A stretch of 64,000 nt of DNA from Melampsora larici-populina 98AG31 (Eukaryota > Basidiomycota > Pucciniomycetes > Pucciniales > Melampsoraceae), in contig NW_006768771.1 of the NCBI RefSeq assembly GCF_000204055.1, positions 795,257 to 859,256 of the forward strand, in the 5' to 3' direction. Shown one piece after another: positions 24,893 to 36,552 of this stretch. Position numbers and translations under genes: made by a program. The notes beneath the pieces were generated by a model, which saw only the letters and a program-made list of their open reading frames with translations, did not search any database and was not told the DNA's origin. How positions within the stretch are numbered: the first letter of the stretch is position 1; the number at the start of each line of letters is the position of its first letter.

Positions 24893-27800
24893 CAGGGATT
24901 CACGTGTGGGTATGAGTCCACTCAACTCGTACCCATTTACAAGGGGCTTGGTCCCCGTTGCTGAGTACCCAGTATTCAGTGGTCCCTGACTGAGTTGTAC
25001 AGCGGAACTGTATAACTCACATGACCGTATGTATGAGTAACACATACTCAAGTGCCCTGCCTCCCATGAGCCCTCGGACTCACACTATCCCACTTCCAGC
25101 ACGCACCTTGTTTGGATGAGTACCTCACCCAAACAAGGTGGACTAGGATATCCCATTTCAACATCTTTGTTATCTAATATCCCAACTCCACCTCCCCATT
25201 ATTCAAGCCTCCATCTCCCTAATCGATCTGGATTTCTTAATTCCAAAGTCTTTCAATTGAAATATAGACCCAACAGCACCAATTCCGTTGTGGCTTCAAC
25301 TTCACGTTTGATCTGGCACGATTGGAAATGGGCCACCTTGAGATCTGGCTACCGGCGCTCACGTGGGTCAACTCCGATATCATGAAGGATCTCGGAGCCC
25401 TCGAGTGGAAATTTGACAACCGGTGAGGTTTTTCTTTTTAAAAGTGTTTTAAAAAGGTCATCATTGAGTAGCCTCAGGTTTTTCAAGGCTAATCATTATT
25501 GTCTTTCTGCTTTCTGTTTTTTGGTCACCTTCCCTTCCTACATTTCTTTCGAAGACCTACCGACTTCCTTTGTCACATCATGCCTAGGTTCCCTGCTCAA
25601 CCTCCTCCCAAAGGCACACCCTACGCTTGTCGCACTACCCAAACCACATTGGTCGGAGTCAACAACTCACCCCGTGTGGCCTCTACACCTCGAGTTGCAT
25701 CAAATCCTCGTCCGGCTCAAACCTCTAGTCGTCCTGGTAGTGGCTCTGGAACTCCTGGTCAGGCCAAATCTTGGGGACCTAAGTCATACGTGATACAAGA
25801 CGAACCCGATGAAAACGAATTCGCCGGCAAGAACGTGTTGCGTGCCAACAGACACCGTTCGGACGTGTATCTTTACTTCGATGTGAGTCCAGCTAGCGTT
25901 CAATGTTTGGGCGGTTATGCCTATGTTTTGGATGGTGGGAACTAATTCTAGCTTTGCTCTTGCTTAGGAACCACGACCTCACCAAGAAACTGGCAAAGGT
26001 GATACCATGGTGTACCCCTGCTTACACTGTCCGTACGTAAAGGATTTTCTTCTCTTCTGTTACATATATAACATTGTTCCAATCACTGACTTTTGGTGTT
26101 GGTCAATTCAGTACGGAGTGTTCCATTGTTGGTCGACCAAACTCAAACCTTCACAAACATCGCCGCATTTGCCCTGGATTGCCCTCAGCTTGGTTCCGTC
26201 GCGCACCGGGTAGCATCCCACCCGAAGAGGACCCTGTCATCGCTGCTGCTCGTAAGAAAGAGCTTAGGTCTTTGCTGATTGGCGCGGTAATCAGCAAAAA
26301 TCTTCCGTTTTCCATCTTCGAGGGTGACTTGATGCAGTCTGCCCTGCATGCGATTAGCCCTTCGTTTTATTGGCCTGGTCGCATGGGGATCAAAGCGGAC
26401 GCCGAATCCTTATTCAAAGATCTGGAGCAAAAGCTCATGGAAGAGATAGCTCAAGTCCCCGGTGTGGTATCAACGGCGACTGATTGTTGGACAAGCCCCG
26501 ATTTCTCTCACACCTACCTAGCCATCAACAGTTTCTTTTTCAACGCCGAGGGACAGTTCTGTCGCCGACTGCTAGCTTTCAAGGTGAGCCATTTTTATCT
26601 AATCTCTCATTTAAAACGTGTGTTGACGCTCCTTTTGATTTCTTCAGAAATTGGAGGGAAAACACACCGCCGAAAATCTGACGAAGGTTTATTGGGATGC
26701 CCTGGAGCACATGGGGGTCCGTAACCACTTCGCGATGACTGCTGATAACGCTTCGTCCAACCGAGCAATGGCCCGCCTTTTATCGGACCAATACGCGCGA
26801 AAGACTGTTCATTGGCCACACTAACATCGTTTTCATGGGTGTCTTTGCCACGTGATCAACTTGGTAGCAAAAGACTTTCTTGAAGGGATTGGTGAACTGA
26901 CTGAGGCAGACGTGGAAGCCTTTGAAACCTCTGGACTAGCTGAAACTCGTTATCCTTTCGAACCCGACGAACTCCCCTGGACCGATGAGGACCCTCACGA
27001 TGACTCGCCATCCAGCCCGGCGCCTGAGACTGACACCAACATGGAAGATGCTTCGCCGGTTGTTCACGGAGGAACGATTGAGACCAATGATGCTGATGTA
27101 GATTTAACTCAAGTGACTTTGGACGACATGTTTGATACTCAGGAAACCCAAGAATCACCCACTGTGCATGTTGCTGAGCGCCGGAAGAAGACCACCATCG
27201 TTAGCCGATTCCGGGCGTTGGATACGCACATCTGGAAAAGTCCTCAAGAATTGGAAGCCTTCATTAAAATCCGGGATAGTGTTGGTGATCCTCCTCTCCT
27301 CCCTCTTAGCTGCCCAACCACCCGCTGGAACTATTTTTACTACGTTGTCAGTTCACTTTCTCTTAGTGTTCTTCTTTGTATCATTTCTTTGGGTTAATCA
27401 TGTGTCTTGACTTTGTTATCCTGCAGGTTAAGCGATCTCTCAAGCTGAGAAAGTCTCTCGAGCTTTATACGGCCGACCCCAAAAGAGCCAAACTTGCGAT
27501 ATCAAAAACCGATTGGGCGACTGTCAAATACATGTGCCCGATTTTAGACATGTTTGAATCGGCTACTCAGATATTCCAATCCGACCAACCGACGAAGCAA
27601 AGTGTGCTCCCGGTACTGTGGGCACTTCAAAAAGTCCTTCAGAAGCATGAGCAAGTTCCAGGACTCTGGGGACTTGCTAGCAAACGTGCTGAGGAGAAGT
27701 TGGTCAAGTATCTCACTCGTGAAGAACAGAACCATCAAACCTTGATCTCAACTCTCCTCGAACCGGAACATCGGGACATTCCGTTCCGCCGCGATTCAGC

Positions 27801-28894
27801 CCTGCTCGCCGTTGAAGTCACAGCAAAGCAATGCCTTCGAGATGAATACGATTTGAGGAAACCCGAGTCCACCGAATCTAGCCCACCTGATCCTTCCGGC
27901 TCTAGCAGTGCGAAGACCAAGAAGCCAAAGCCTGCTGTCAAGACCCTCAAGGACATCTACTCGCTTTTGGGATCGACATCTAATTCCTCAACCAGCACCT
28001 CTGTGGACGAACTGGACGAGATTGACCAGTATTTCTCTGGAAAGCATCCTGTTTTTGCCAACGAGACCATCGGACAGTTTTGGACGGTGGGTTTTTTTTG
28101 ATCCCCTTACTTTTTTTCCAACAGTGGCTGACAATGTACCCTTATTCAGCGAATGGCTAAGACCGGTGCCCTACCGGTTTTGGCTGAAATTGCCCTTGAG
28201 CATCTCACCATCGCTGCCGCTGCCGCCTCCGTCGAACGTGTTTTTTCGATATCGGGCAACATCACCGTACCCTCCAGGGGTCGCCTCAACACTGATGTCA
28301 TTTGCCACCTTGTGCTAGTTAGGCACTGGCTCACTCATTATCAGGAGTGCTTTGATGTCATGGAAACCAATTAGGGAACTCCTTCATAATTCAATCTTAC
28401 TGTGTCTCTTCTTTACATTGCGTCTTGAAATGAATACATTATTTGGTTGTATTCTCACTACTATTCACGTACATGTCTTATGTTATTGAACAAACATAAA
28501 TGAAATATCCCCTTGTTCTTTATGCTCTTGCTTTGTTTATATAAATCAAAGCCAATAAATTTTCCGCCGGTTTTGATGTGACTTGATCACTTTGTCCTCA
28601 AGCCTACTTAGGTGAGATTACTCATGAATATGGAGTAATTTCACTCGGTGGCTTTGAGATTCTACTCACTTTGAAGTACACTCCCATCCAAGTACTTCAC
28701 CAGAGTGAGTAGAATCTCAAGCCGGTACTCGTCGGCGAGTTCATTATGAGTGCCCTGCGATTGAGTGTCAGTTGGCGCGAAAACCGAAAGAGTACATAAC
28801 TCAATCGATTTTAGCAACCATCGGTACTCACGGGGAGTGCCTTGGACTCGGTTTCTAGTAACCGAGTAGAGTAGCACTCACACCTGAATCCCTG
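24893..28894 (+). mobile_element. hAT-superfamily DNA transposon, 4002 bp, complete ends
   Basis: Ends are CAGGGATTCACGTGTGGGT and, inverted, CAGGGATTCAGGTGTGAGT (17 of 19 match), flanked by a perfect 8-bp duplication. Both subterminal regions (24900-25130 and 28600-28880) are dense in ACTC/GAGT motifs, typical of transposase binding sites in hAT elements. A single plus-strand transposase gene lies inside. The intact duplication points to a recent insertion. Confidence 0.93.
25580..28374 (+). pseudogene. hAT transposase with one in-frame stop
   Basis: Six exons (25580-25882, 25968-26032, 26112-26583, 26648-27346, 27427-28086, 28150-28374); phase closes over 808 codons, but codon 26822-26824 is TAA. 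Domains: a Pro/Ser-rich N-terminus; a BED-type zinc finger across exons 1-3 (CLHC, then LHKHRRIC); the RNase-H-like catalytic region (STATDCWTSPDFSHTYLAIN, NHFAMTADNASSN, GCLCHVINLVAKDFL) with an acidic insertion; and the C-terminal dimerisation region (AAAASVERVFSISG, RGRLNTDVICHLVLVRHWL). Removing that one stop would leave a continuous frame. The copy is therefore probably inactive on its own, or the base is a sequencing error. Confidence 0.88.
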
Positions 28895-28902
28895 GATGGT
28901 AT
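28895..28902 (+). repeat. Target-site duplication of the hAT element, right copy
   Basis: GATGGTAT, identical to 24885-24892. Confidence 0.93.
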
Positions 28903-28919
28903 CGATATCGAAAGCTGTT

Positions 28920-29120
28920 TACCGGATAGTCAAGGTGGGAAGATAGAAAACCGGATCTAGACTTCCAGATGGGACGGGGCAGAGACTTAGTCTCGGGTTG
29001 GGGTGTTTAGCCAGGTCAGGTATGACCTGGCTTACTCGAGATCTGCTGGATCGACTTTTACCTTTACAAATAACACTGTCCCTCTTAATTTTTTTGGGAC
29101 AAGCTTTTATGGAAAGACGG
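28920..29120 (-). repeat. Right terminal inverted repeat of the Tc1/mariner element
   Basis: Inverted counterpart of 19059-19107 plus 19727-19895. The outermost 60 nt are nearly identical and the inner part is diverged. It ends at 29120 and is followed by TA. It gives the uninterrupted form of the repeat, showing where the MITE entered the left copy. Confidence 0.82.
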
Positions 29121-29383
29121 TATATTAATTTTTTCTATGATTATGAACACCAGGTTTAGATTTGTTTGTTTGTTGAAGAAGTAGATTTGTAGAAATCTAT
29201 GATGAGATATTGATGACCGATTTTAGAAGATCTGTTTGAAGAACTTTTGAAGATGTTTGATTGATGAAGTAGATTATTTTAAAATGAACTAGTTTTGTAA
29301 ATGGGATTCGATTCTTTGAGTATGGTATCTGTTCTTCTTGATGGATGGATTGAAGAGGTTTGATGGTAAGTGGTGGTATGTGA

Positions 29384-30387
29384 GAGCATCCGCACTCGTT
29401 TGCGGTTGTTAATTTGGTCACGTGCGGTAACAAACACAACATTAAGTAAAAAGTTACTTAACTCAACCAAATTTCGCACTCGTTTGCATTAGCAGCGCTA
29501 TAACTTTTATAACTTTACAGATAGTGCATGTACTCCGCACCGGTCGTGCAGTAAGGTAAAGTTTTAATTTTTTGAGTACACATCACCTGCTTTCATGGCC
29601 AGTTTTCATGTGATAGAGGCACTGTTCTCTTCTTTGCACTAAGATACTAATACTCCATCTACACATGAAGACCCGATATCATCCTGTTCATCTACTCGAT
29701 CGATAGATCTTAATTTAAAATTACAAATTTAACATGAGTTTGTTCAGATCTTAATACATGAATTCCAATTAAAAAACAAAGGCTTTACTACATCGAGAAA
29801 GCTTTTAATGAGTCTGAATACACATAATGATCTTGTAAAAGATTTAAAGAATTTAAAACTAGGAAATAAAAATCCAAACTTCAATTTTTAATTTGTATCA
29901 CTTGATCCTAAAAGTCCTCCAATGATTGGTCTTTTAATGTTGATTTTCTTAAATATTGACCTCTACATAGCTATATGAATCTAGACATCTTTCATTTTCA
30001 TCTGAATGGTTTGGAGTCGAGTTCAAGATGGTTGATTGACTTATTTCAATTGAAGACATCAATCGGTGTCGAACGTTCTCGAGTTGATTCATGCAACTGT
30101 AAGGCTTGGAATTCATCGTGTGTGAGTGGTGAAAAGGAGATATTGGTTGTTGACTTTGGTGTTGGAGGTCTGGTTGAGTTTTGTTTTTGGAGTCGAGTTG
30201 CCGGGAACAAGTCGTGATGTGTGATACCGCATGCGTTAGCCAATTGGTAAATTTACCGATTCGCTAACGCAAAATGACCGAAAATTAACTACCGCGGGGC
30301 TAATTTTTCACCGGTGTGGAAAAGACCCCGCGTTTGCGGTAAATTTAACCTTACCGCACCCGACTTACCGCACGAGTGCGGATGCTC
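29384..30387. mobile_element. Non-autonomous element (MITE-like) with GAGCATCCGCACTCG ends
   Basis: GAGCATCCGCACTCG at 29384 is repeated in inverted form ending at 30387. The flanks are TGA on both sides (29381-29383 and 30388-30390). Inner blocks rich in CCGCA/TGCGG recur near both ends. It carries no transposase gene; an 80-codon frame inside is not convincing. The superfamily is unclear, and a 3-bp duplication would fit Harbinger-like elements. Confidence 0.68.
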
Positions 30388-30625
30388 TGAGTGTAGAATT
30401 GATTAAGACTCAGAGACTCAGACTAAGTATGTATGTATGTATATTCTACCAAACTCAATACTTCACTTGACTTGATTGGCATCTGGTATTGTAGTCTGAC
30501 TCTTGACCTTGTTGACCCTGAATTGGTTTTTTGATTTTGATTTGATTGATTACTTGATTTGGTTTTGATTTCTTCAAGAATCGATTCTCATTCTCATTCT
30601 CAACCAATCCATCAAACCATTCATC

Positions 30626-33600
30626 ATGAACTTACTCAATCACTCTCATTCAAATCGACATTCAAACAAAAAATTAAAAACTCAATCTACTTCAATTCAT
30701 CAACATCATCAACATCAACATCATCACACTTGCTCAGATTCAGATCAATCTTCAGACCATTCTTCAACTCACAATGATCTCATCTTAAATCGTCGTCAGC
30801 ATCGAATCAACCGTCGTTTAACCAATCACAAATCAACCAATCATCAATCTAACATCAATCTCAACAAACCTTCAACTTCTAGAGTACTTTCACCTCTTCC
30901 ACCTAACAATCATCATTGTTTAAATTCAAAATTCAATTCAATTCCAATCCAACTCGATCAGATTTGTGATTCATTCTCAACCACCAATCATTCTACTAAC
31001 ATCGATCCTAATCATTCTTCAAAAACTCTACAACTTTCAAATAGAAAACGCAAAAGAAGATCACCCAATGAAAATCATCATCATCATCAACATCAACAAC
31101 ATCATTCACTACCACATCATCCATCAATCCGTTCGAATCACTTACGTTCAAAACCTCAAACAAGTTCTCAACCTCCTTCTAGTCTTGAACCAGCCGATTC
31201 TTCTTCTTATCAACAACAAGATGATCAATTCTATTTAAATCTGGCTACCAAAACTCAACTTTCGAGACTTAAACGGAATCATTTATTGGTTTTAACTAAT
31301 CTTCTTTCATCTTCTTTGACCACAACCACATCCAACCATTCAGTCGATCTTGATGGTCTTACAAAAGAATCTCTCATCTCACTTATTCTAGATGCTGTCA
31401 GTCTTCCTTTCTTCTCTTCCCTTTTGCCACTTTCCTTTTATACTTTTATACCTTTTCTCCCTTTCTCCCTTTTTCCCTTTCAGCTTGGGATTTGGATCAA
31501 ATCTAAAGGATAAGGTTCCTTTTATCGTCTATTCAGATCTTCATTTGATCTTTTGTCCTGAATGGGATCTACAGTCATCGCTTGATCCAGCTTCTCGCCC
31601 ATTGGATTTGATTCCTTTGCTTTTTCCATCCTACTCACCTATCTTCAACATCATTCTCTCACCCAATTGATCAACAGAAAACTAACCATCCAATCTATCC
31701 TTCCATTCCAAAAAAATGTTACCTTTCACAATCATGCAGCGTTCTTCAGCAAGGAAGGCTGCTTCAAGTTCCGCCAAATCGGATTCGACTGAAGCTCTTA
31801 TCCCAGATATCACTCGAAGACAATCAGTCAGGACCATCAGTCATCAAGCAGGACCTAGTCATTCACGATCACCTCGTCAAATGACACGGACCAAGAGCTT
31901 ACCACACTGTTTGATGACAACCAATCCGAATACTAGAAGTAGTCGATCTGGTCCAAGACATGTGGTATTGAAACGTAAATCTGATGAACATTCAGAACGA
32001 GATGGAGTAGTTGAATCATCAGATTGTAGTGATTCTCGAAAACGAGAATCGAATCGGAAAGTGAAATTCGGAGATCCTCATGCCACACCCATTGGACATC
32101 GAACACGTGCCACCACCACTCAAACTTCAACTCATTCTAATCATTCAAACCCTACGAAACCGATTATCGGTAGATTAACCCGATCTAAGAGTAAATCACA
32201 TGATCTTTCTGAACCGGTGGATCCCAACACTTCACCTAGAAGTGCAAGGAAATTAAGGAATGGAAAAGTGATACGAAAAGATTTTGGGGATAAGAAGATT
32301 TGTGGGAGGAGTTCGGGTAGGGAAACAGAAGAAGATGGATCGGCTGATGATGAATTGGAGAATGAATCTGAGATTGAACAGGAAGAGGAAGAGGAAGATC
32401 GAGCAGAAGGATCGGGGGAAGAGATTGAGGTCGAGGATGATGATGAGAATGAAGAGGAACAGGAACAGGAAGAGGAACAGGAAGAGGAACAGGAAGAGGA
32501 GGAGGAGGAAGAACAAGGTGCGTGTTTGAATCAATGGCTGACCATACATTTCGAATTGACGGTTTGATTTTGAATATCGATATACAGAGGAAGAAGTAAA
32601 CTTGGCTGAGGCTACTTCTAAAAGGCTATTGCGGTTGAAAAGAGATAACTTGGTGAAACTATGTGAAGAGCGAGAGTTGGAGGTAGATGGAACTAAGAAG
32701 GAACTTGTACAACATCTTTTGAAATGGGTAAGGGATTTCTTTGTTTCGAGATTGGGATTGAGTTTTGAGAGATTGAAAAGTTGATCTTTTGATTTTGATT
32801 TTTGGAAAATTCGAAATGGATTTAATAGAGGAATACGAATGAGAATGATGGATTTTCACAAAGTTCAGATATTTATCCTTCTTCTGAAGGTGAAGCTGAT
32901 AATGATGAATCAGTGATTGGATCACAAGGAAATCAACAAGTTCAATCATCATCATCATCAGAAGCAGAAGCAGAAATCGAAATAGAAGAAGAAGAATCTG
33001 AAGAAGAAGCAACGAATTCAGAAAAAGATGAATTAAGTGAAAGTTCAAGTTTGATTGGATCCTTAAACCCCACACCAAATCCAGTGAAGTCTAAGAAAGC
33101 ATCCAGATTAAATCCACATACGAAAAAAGATGAGATAGGTGAATTATTAGATTTAGAATCATTAAATTTACAAGATAAAGAAATCCAATCCGATCAATTA
33201 AAGAAATTAGAAATGATAGGAAGTGGAGGATTTAAAGATGTCTATAAAGGAATTTATAAAAGAGTACAAGTAGCGATAGCCGATATCAGAGGACATTTAA
33301 CCGAGATGGATTTAAAAGAATTAAGAATCTTACGAGATTTAAGACACGAGAATATTGTACGGTTCATCGGAGTGTCTGTACCGGAAGATCCAAGGAATGT
33401 ACCGATGATGATTGTTAGTGAGATTTGTACGAATGGAGATTTGTTTGATTATATTCGATCGATTCCTTCACCTGGTTTATTGAAGATCTTGGGGATCATG
33501 AAGGATCTTTCGAAAGGATTGGATTACCTTCATTCTAGAGATCCGGTGATTATTCATCGAGATTTGAAGTCTAGTAATGTGTTGATTACGTCTAGAGGGG

Positions 33601-34281
33601 TGGCTAAATTAAATGATTTTGTGAGTGTCTTTTAGAAGTTTTTGTCTTGACTTTTCTTTTTTGACTTTTGATTGTTTGTTTGGTTTTCTGTTTTTTCTTT
33701 CTTTAGGGTTTAGCTAGGATTAAGAATTCGACTAGGTCTATGGTGAAATCTTTGGTTGGAACAGTTAATTGGCAAGCACCCGAATTATGGGTTGCTCATC
33801 CACGTTATGTAAGTCTTTTTTTGTTTTCTCATGTATTTTTTTATCAACAAAAAAACGTTTTTTTTTTGAGATTTTGATGAGAAAATTGATTTTCTTTTGA
33901 GATTAGAATGAAAAAGTAGATGTTTATTCTGCTGGATTAGTTTTATGGGAAATGTTACAATGGCATCAACCGATTAAACGGTACCCATTCGAAGGACAAA
34001 GTAAGTTTAAATCTCTACAACCCCTCACCCAAAAAACAACAACCAGAAAATTGAAGAGATGTGATTATTTTTTAGATGAACATGCGATTTATCAAGACGT
34101 AGGACAAAGACAATTAAGACCATCTACAGCAGGAATGAGAAGACATTGGGGAGATGAGATTGTGAATCTGATTGAATTACTTTGGAATCAGAATCCTATT
34201 GATCGACCTGAGATGAAGTTTACTATTAAGAGATTGGATGAATTGATTGAGATTGAGAAGAATAAAAAGGTTGGGAAATGA
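30626..34281 (+). CDS. SAP-domain protein kinase (TKL-like) with WNK-like lysine placement
   Basis: Exons 30626-31396, 31740-32517, 32588-32727, 32829-33620, 33707-33808, 33907-34000 and 34076-34281; 960 aa, phase closes. The N-terminus is His/Asn/Ser-rich low complexity with a SAP-like segment (LSRLKRNHLLVLTNLL...LDGLTKESLISLIL). A second disordered part ends in Glu runs. A clear SAP domain sits at about residues 522-563 (LLRLKRDNLVKLCEERE). The kinase domain has a Gly-loop GSGGFKDVYKG (K at about 699). Its beta-3 strand reads VAIADI, with no VAIK lysine. It then has IIHRDLKSSNVLI (HRD), NDF/GLA (DFG split by an intron), GTVNWQAPELW and YSAGLVLWEML. SAP domains bind scaffold-type DNA, suggesting a nuclear role. 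The first intron is 343 nt, long for this window. If it is not used, the kinase could start at 31716 or 31734 and 30626-31396 would be a separate gene. An ideal CTAAC branch site precedes the acceptor, which favours one gene. Confidence 0.78.
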
Positions 34282-36398
34282 GGTCTTTGGGGGGTTTGGG
34301 ATTCGGATTCGGATTCGGATTCGGATTGGGATTGGGATTGGATGGTAGGATGGTGAGGGATGGTGAGGGATGAAAGAGGATGGTGAGGGATGAAAGAGGA
34401 TGGTGAAGGAACAGAGGATTTTGATTGTGAAATTTTCTTTTTTTTGGGTTTCTTTTTTTAGAAAAAAAAATCGTTTGGTTTCTGTTTGATCTATAAAGCT
34501 TCTAGATTTATGTTCGAGTTAGATTAGTTAGATTAGTTAGATTAGTTATTAGATTAGTTCATTGATTGATAAAAAATTACATTACCCCAGTATATATTTC
34601 TTACTTCTTCTATGGACATTTTATATTATTATAATCTTTGTCTTTCGTTGGTTCTACTTTTTTTTCTGTGTGTTTGTTTGTTTGTTTCACTTTACAAGAA
34701 TATATATAAAAAAATTTCTTTTATTTGTAAATGATTTGAAGAAACAGAAAAAAGAAAAAAGACAAAGACAAAAGGGGATGAAAGTGGTTATGTAATGCAA
34801 TGTAATCTAGATGATGTTTGCTTGAAGCTTGATGTTTGTCTTGAGTCTTGCCTGATTTTTGAAAAATGAGATGAATTTTTTTCAACAAAGTTTCAAAAGT
34901 TAAAACCTTTAGTTGGGTATGTCATACTGGGCAGAAATCTGGATTGCCAGACTCACTGATCCAGATCACCTTTCACTGAGCTTCTACACCTAGCCTGCTT
35001 CTTCACCCTTCTACCTTCATTTTTGAAGATCATGAAAAGTTTTTAGCCTTATTCAAATCAAGAAGATCTGGATCAAACTTCAACAATTGTTGTTACTGAT
35101 TATTTGCCAAGTAAGGAACAGTCTTTGAAATGTGATGAATGGGACTGTGATATGGGTTTTTGTCATTGGAACTATCTAAAGAATTGATATTTGGTGATAG
35201 GTGTAACTATCAACTTCTTGGCTGTGATCATTCTTGTAGATTTTGGAATTCAAAACTGATATGATCCTTGATTTGTTGATTTTAGAAAAAATGATCTTGA
35301 AGAGAAATTGATAAGTTACTTTACTTGGGGTTTTTTAAATTTGATTGGTTTTAGAACAATATCACTAAGAGGCCTCCCCGCCCACATAATTCTGGGCAGT
35401 CTCACACCCATGCAAGGGTGGTATTTGGGATGAGTTTGGGAGAAAATGTCTTGCATGAAATTGTGGGGGTAGGATTTGGGAGTAGTACTAGAGCCAATCC
35501 TGTACAGTCCCTGCATTTTGGGTGCACATGAAAAGTCAGGGGGGAGACAGGTGGGAGGTAGCAGACAGAGTTGAGCTGAGTAGTTCAATTTTATGGTTTT
35601 CTGTTTCATATTGACAAATAGGTTTTGTAAATATAATTTCTCAACAATCAGTGCATCAAAATAGACCAGAACAAAGGCACAGTTCTATTGCTTAACATAG
35701 AAAAGTTGCTCAACAGGATCAGGGTTGGGTTTTGATCTTGAATTTTGAAGGATAGCACAACCTTTGGAAAAGCTGTCCTTGGAAGGGGTAGCTGGTAGCT
35801 GGAATGGCAAGGTATGATAGACAGGGCAGGGTAAGTTCCTTCCAGTACACAAGGGTGACATTATCTTTGTGCTTAAGCGGCTCCAAGAGGTAACAGGTAA
35901 TCCCCTTTCTGACCAATCCAAGTGAGTTTAATAAAACTTTAATTTGATACAAAGGTCCAGAACAGTTGAACAAACTGGACCTGGTTTCTTCAAGGCAACA
36001 TGGAGGTAGGTTTGGAGATTCTCAATTATATCATTAGCCACTAGGATAAGCTTAATCACATGCTATGTGTGACATACCTGAGGTTTTGTGATGTGTACCA
36101 ATTCAATCAGCATAACTTGTAATGGTATCAGACTTTAAAGGTGTGAGAAAAATTACAAACATACTACGTGTAATTTATTAATCACAACAAAAGAGATTGG
36201 AATTATGCTGTTGATTGTGGGGTACATGGTTGCACAGAGTTGTTCAGTAGCATCACTTAGAGGTTTGAGAAACTTCATCATCACTTTGAGCTGCTTCTAC
36301 TTGATTGATGATAACTTGAACTTTGAACACTCTGGAGTTCCACAGAATTGATTGCAGGCAGTCATATGTGATAAGATGGATTCACGACTGAGAGAAAG
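34282..36398. other. Intergenic region with simple repeats
   Basis: Begins with GGATTC/GGATTG hexamer and ATGGTGAGGG-type repeats at about 34300-34400, then AGATTAGTT repeats at about 34515-34560. The remainder is AT-rich. A GC-richer stretch at about 35360-35600 and another at 35690-35980 contain minus-strand frames without recognisable domains; they may be old transposon debris. No supported gene. Confidence 0.5.
34300..34400 (+). repeat. Simple-sequence repeats downstream of the kinase gene
   Basis: Runs of GGATTC, then GGATTG, then tandem GGATGGTGAGGGATGAAAGA units directly after the stop codon. Confidence 0.8.
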
Positions 36399-36531
36399 TG
36401 TTAGACAATATTGGAAAGGTAAAGAAGAAGAGAACCAATCCAAACAACACACAAACTGTCAGTATAAATATAACTAGCAGACAACCTATGATGTAACAAC
36501 AACTACAATCACATGATTGACATTCATAACA
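36399..36531 (-). repeat. Short LTR of a copia-type relic
   Basis: 133 bp bounded by TGTTAGACAAT on the plus strand and CATAACA at the other end. Read on the minus strand it begins TGTTATGAATG and ends TCTAACA. A GGGGGG polypurine run abuts the TGTTATG end, exactly where a 3' LTR should start after the minus-strand pol gene. The second LTR is not visible. Confidence 0.65.
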
Positions 36532-36552
36532 CCCCCCGTGCTAATAACAAGA

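Larger units (their letters stand above)
19059..29120. mobile_element. Tc1/mariner-type composite element with two cargo genes and nested insertions
   Basis: The left edge (CCGTCTTTCCATAAAAGC from 19059) is the inverted complement of the right edge (ending 29120). TA flanks both (19057-19058 and 29121-29122), as expected for Tc1/mariner. Similarity between the arms continues inward for about 200-260 bp, with shared blocks AACACCCC, CCAGGTC and TATCCGGTAAA. Contents in order: a MITE (19108-19723) in the left arm, two plus-strand genes (20296-21852, 22294-22970), a tandem array, the minus-strand DD34E transposase (23608-24811), and a hAT element (24893-28894). Removing the two insertions and their duplicated sites leaves about 5.4 kb, large for the superfamily. 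That the plus-strand genes belong to the element follows from their position between the repeats. Confidence 0.82.

Noticed and set aside
25116..25419. 89-codon plus-strand frame and its antisense upstream of the hAT transposase
   Set aside because: Lies in the subterminal non-coding part of the hAT element; the BED finger exon begins later at 25580.
30046..30243. Frames on both strands inside the 29384-30387 element
   Set aside because: Short, opposite-strand pair in the middle of a non-autonomous element; the minus-strand version (THDEFQALQLHE) looks protein-like but has no context.
32253..33078. Leu/Phe-rich minus-strand frames and Arg/Lys-rich alternate plus frame within the kinase gene
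   Set aside because: Other-frame readings of GAA/GAG/GAT-rich coding sequence; they have no splice logic of their own.
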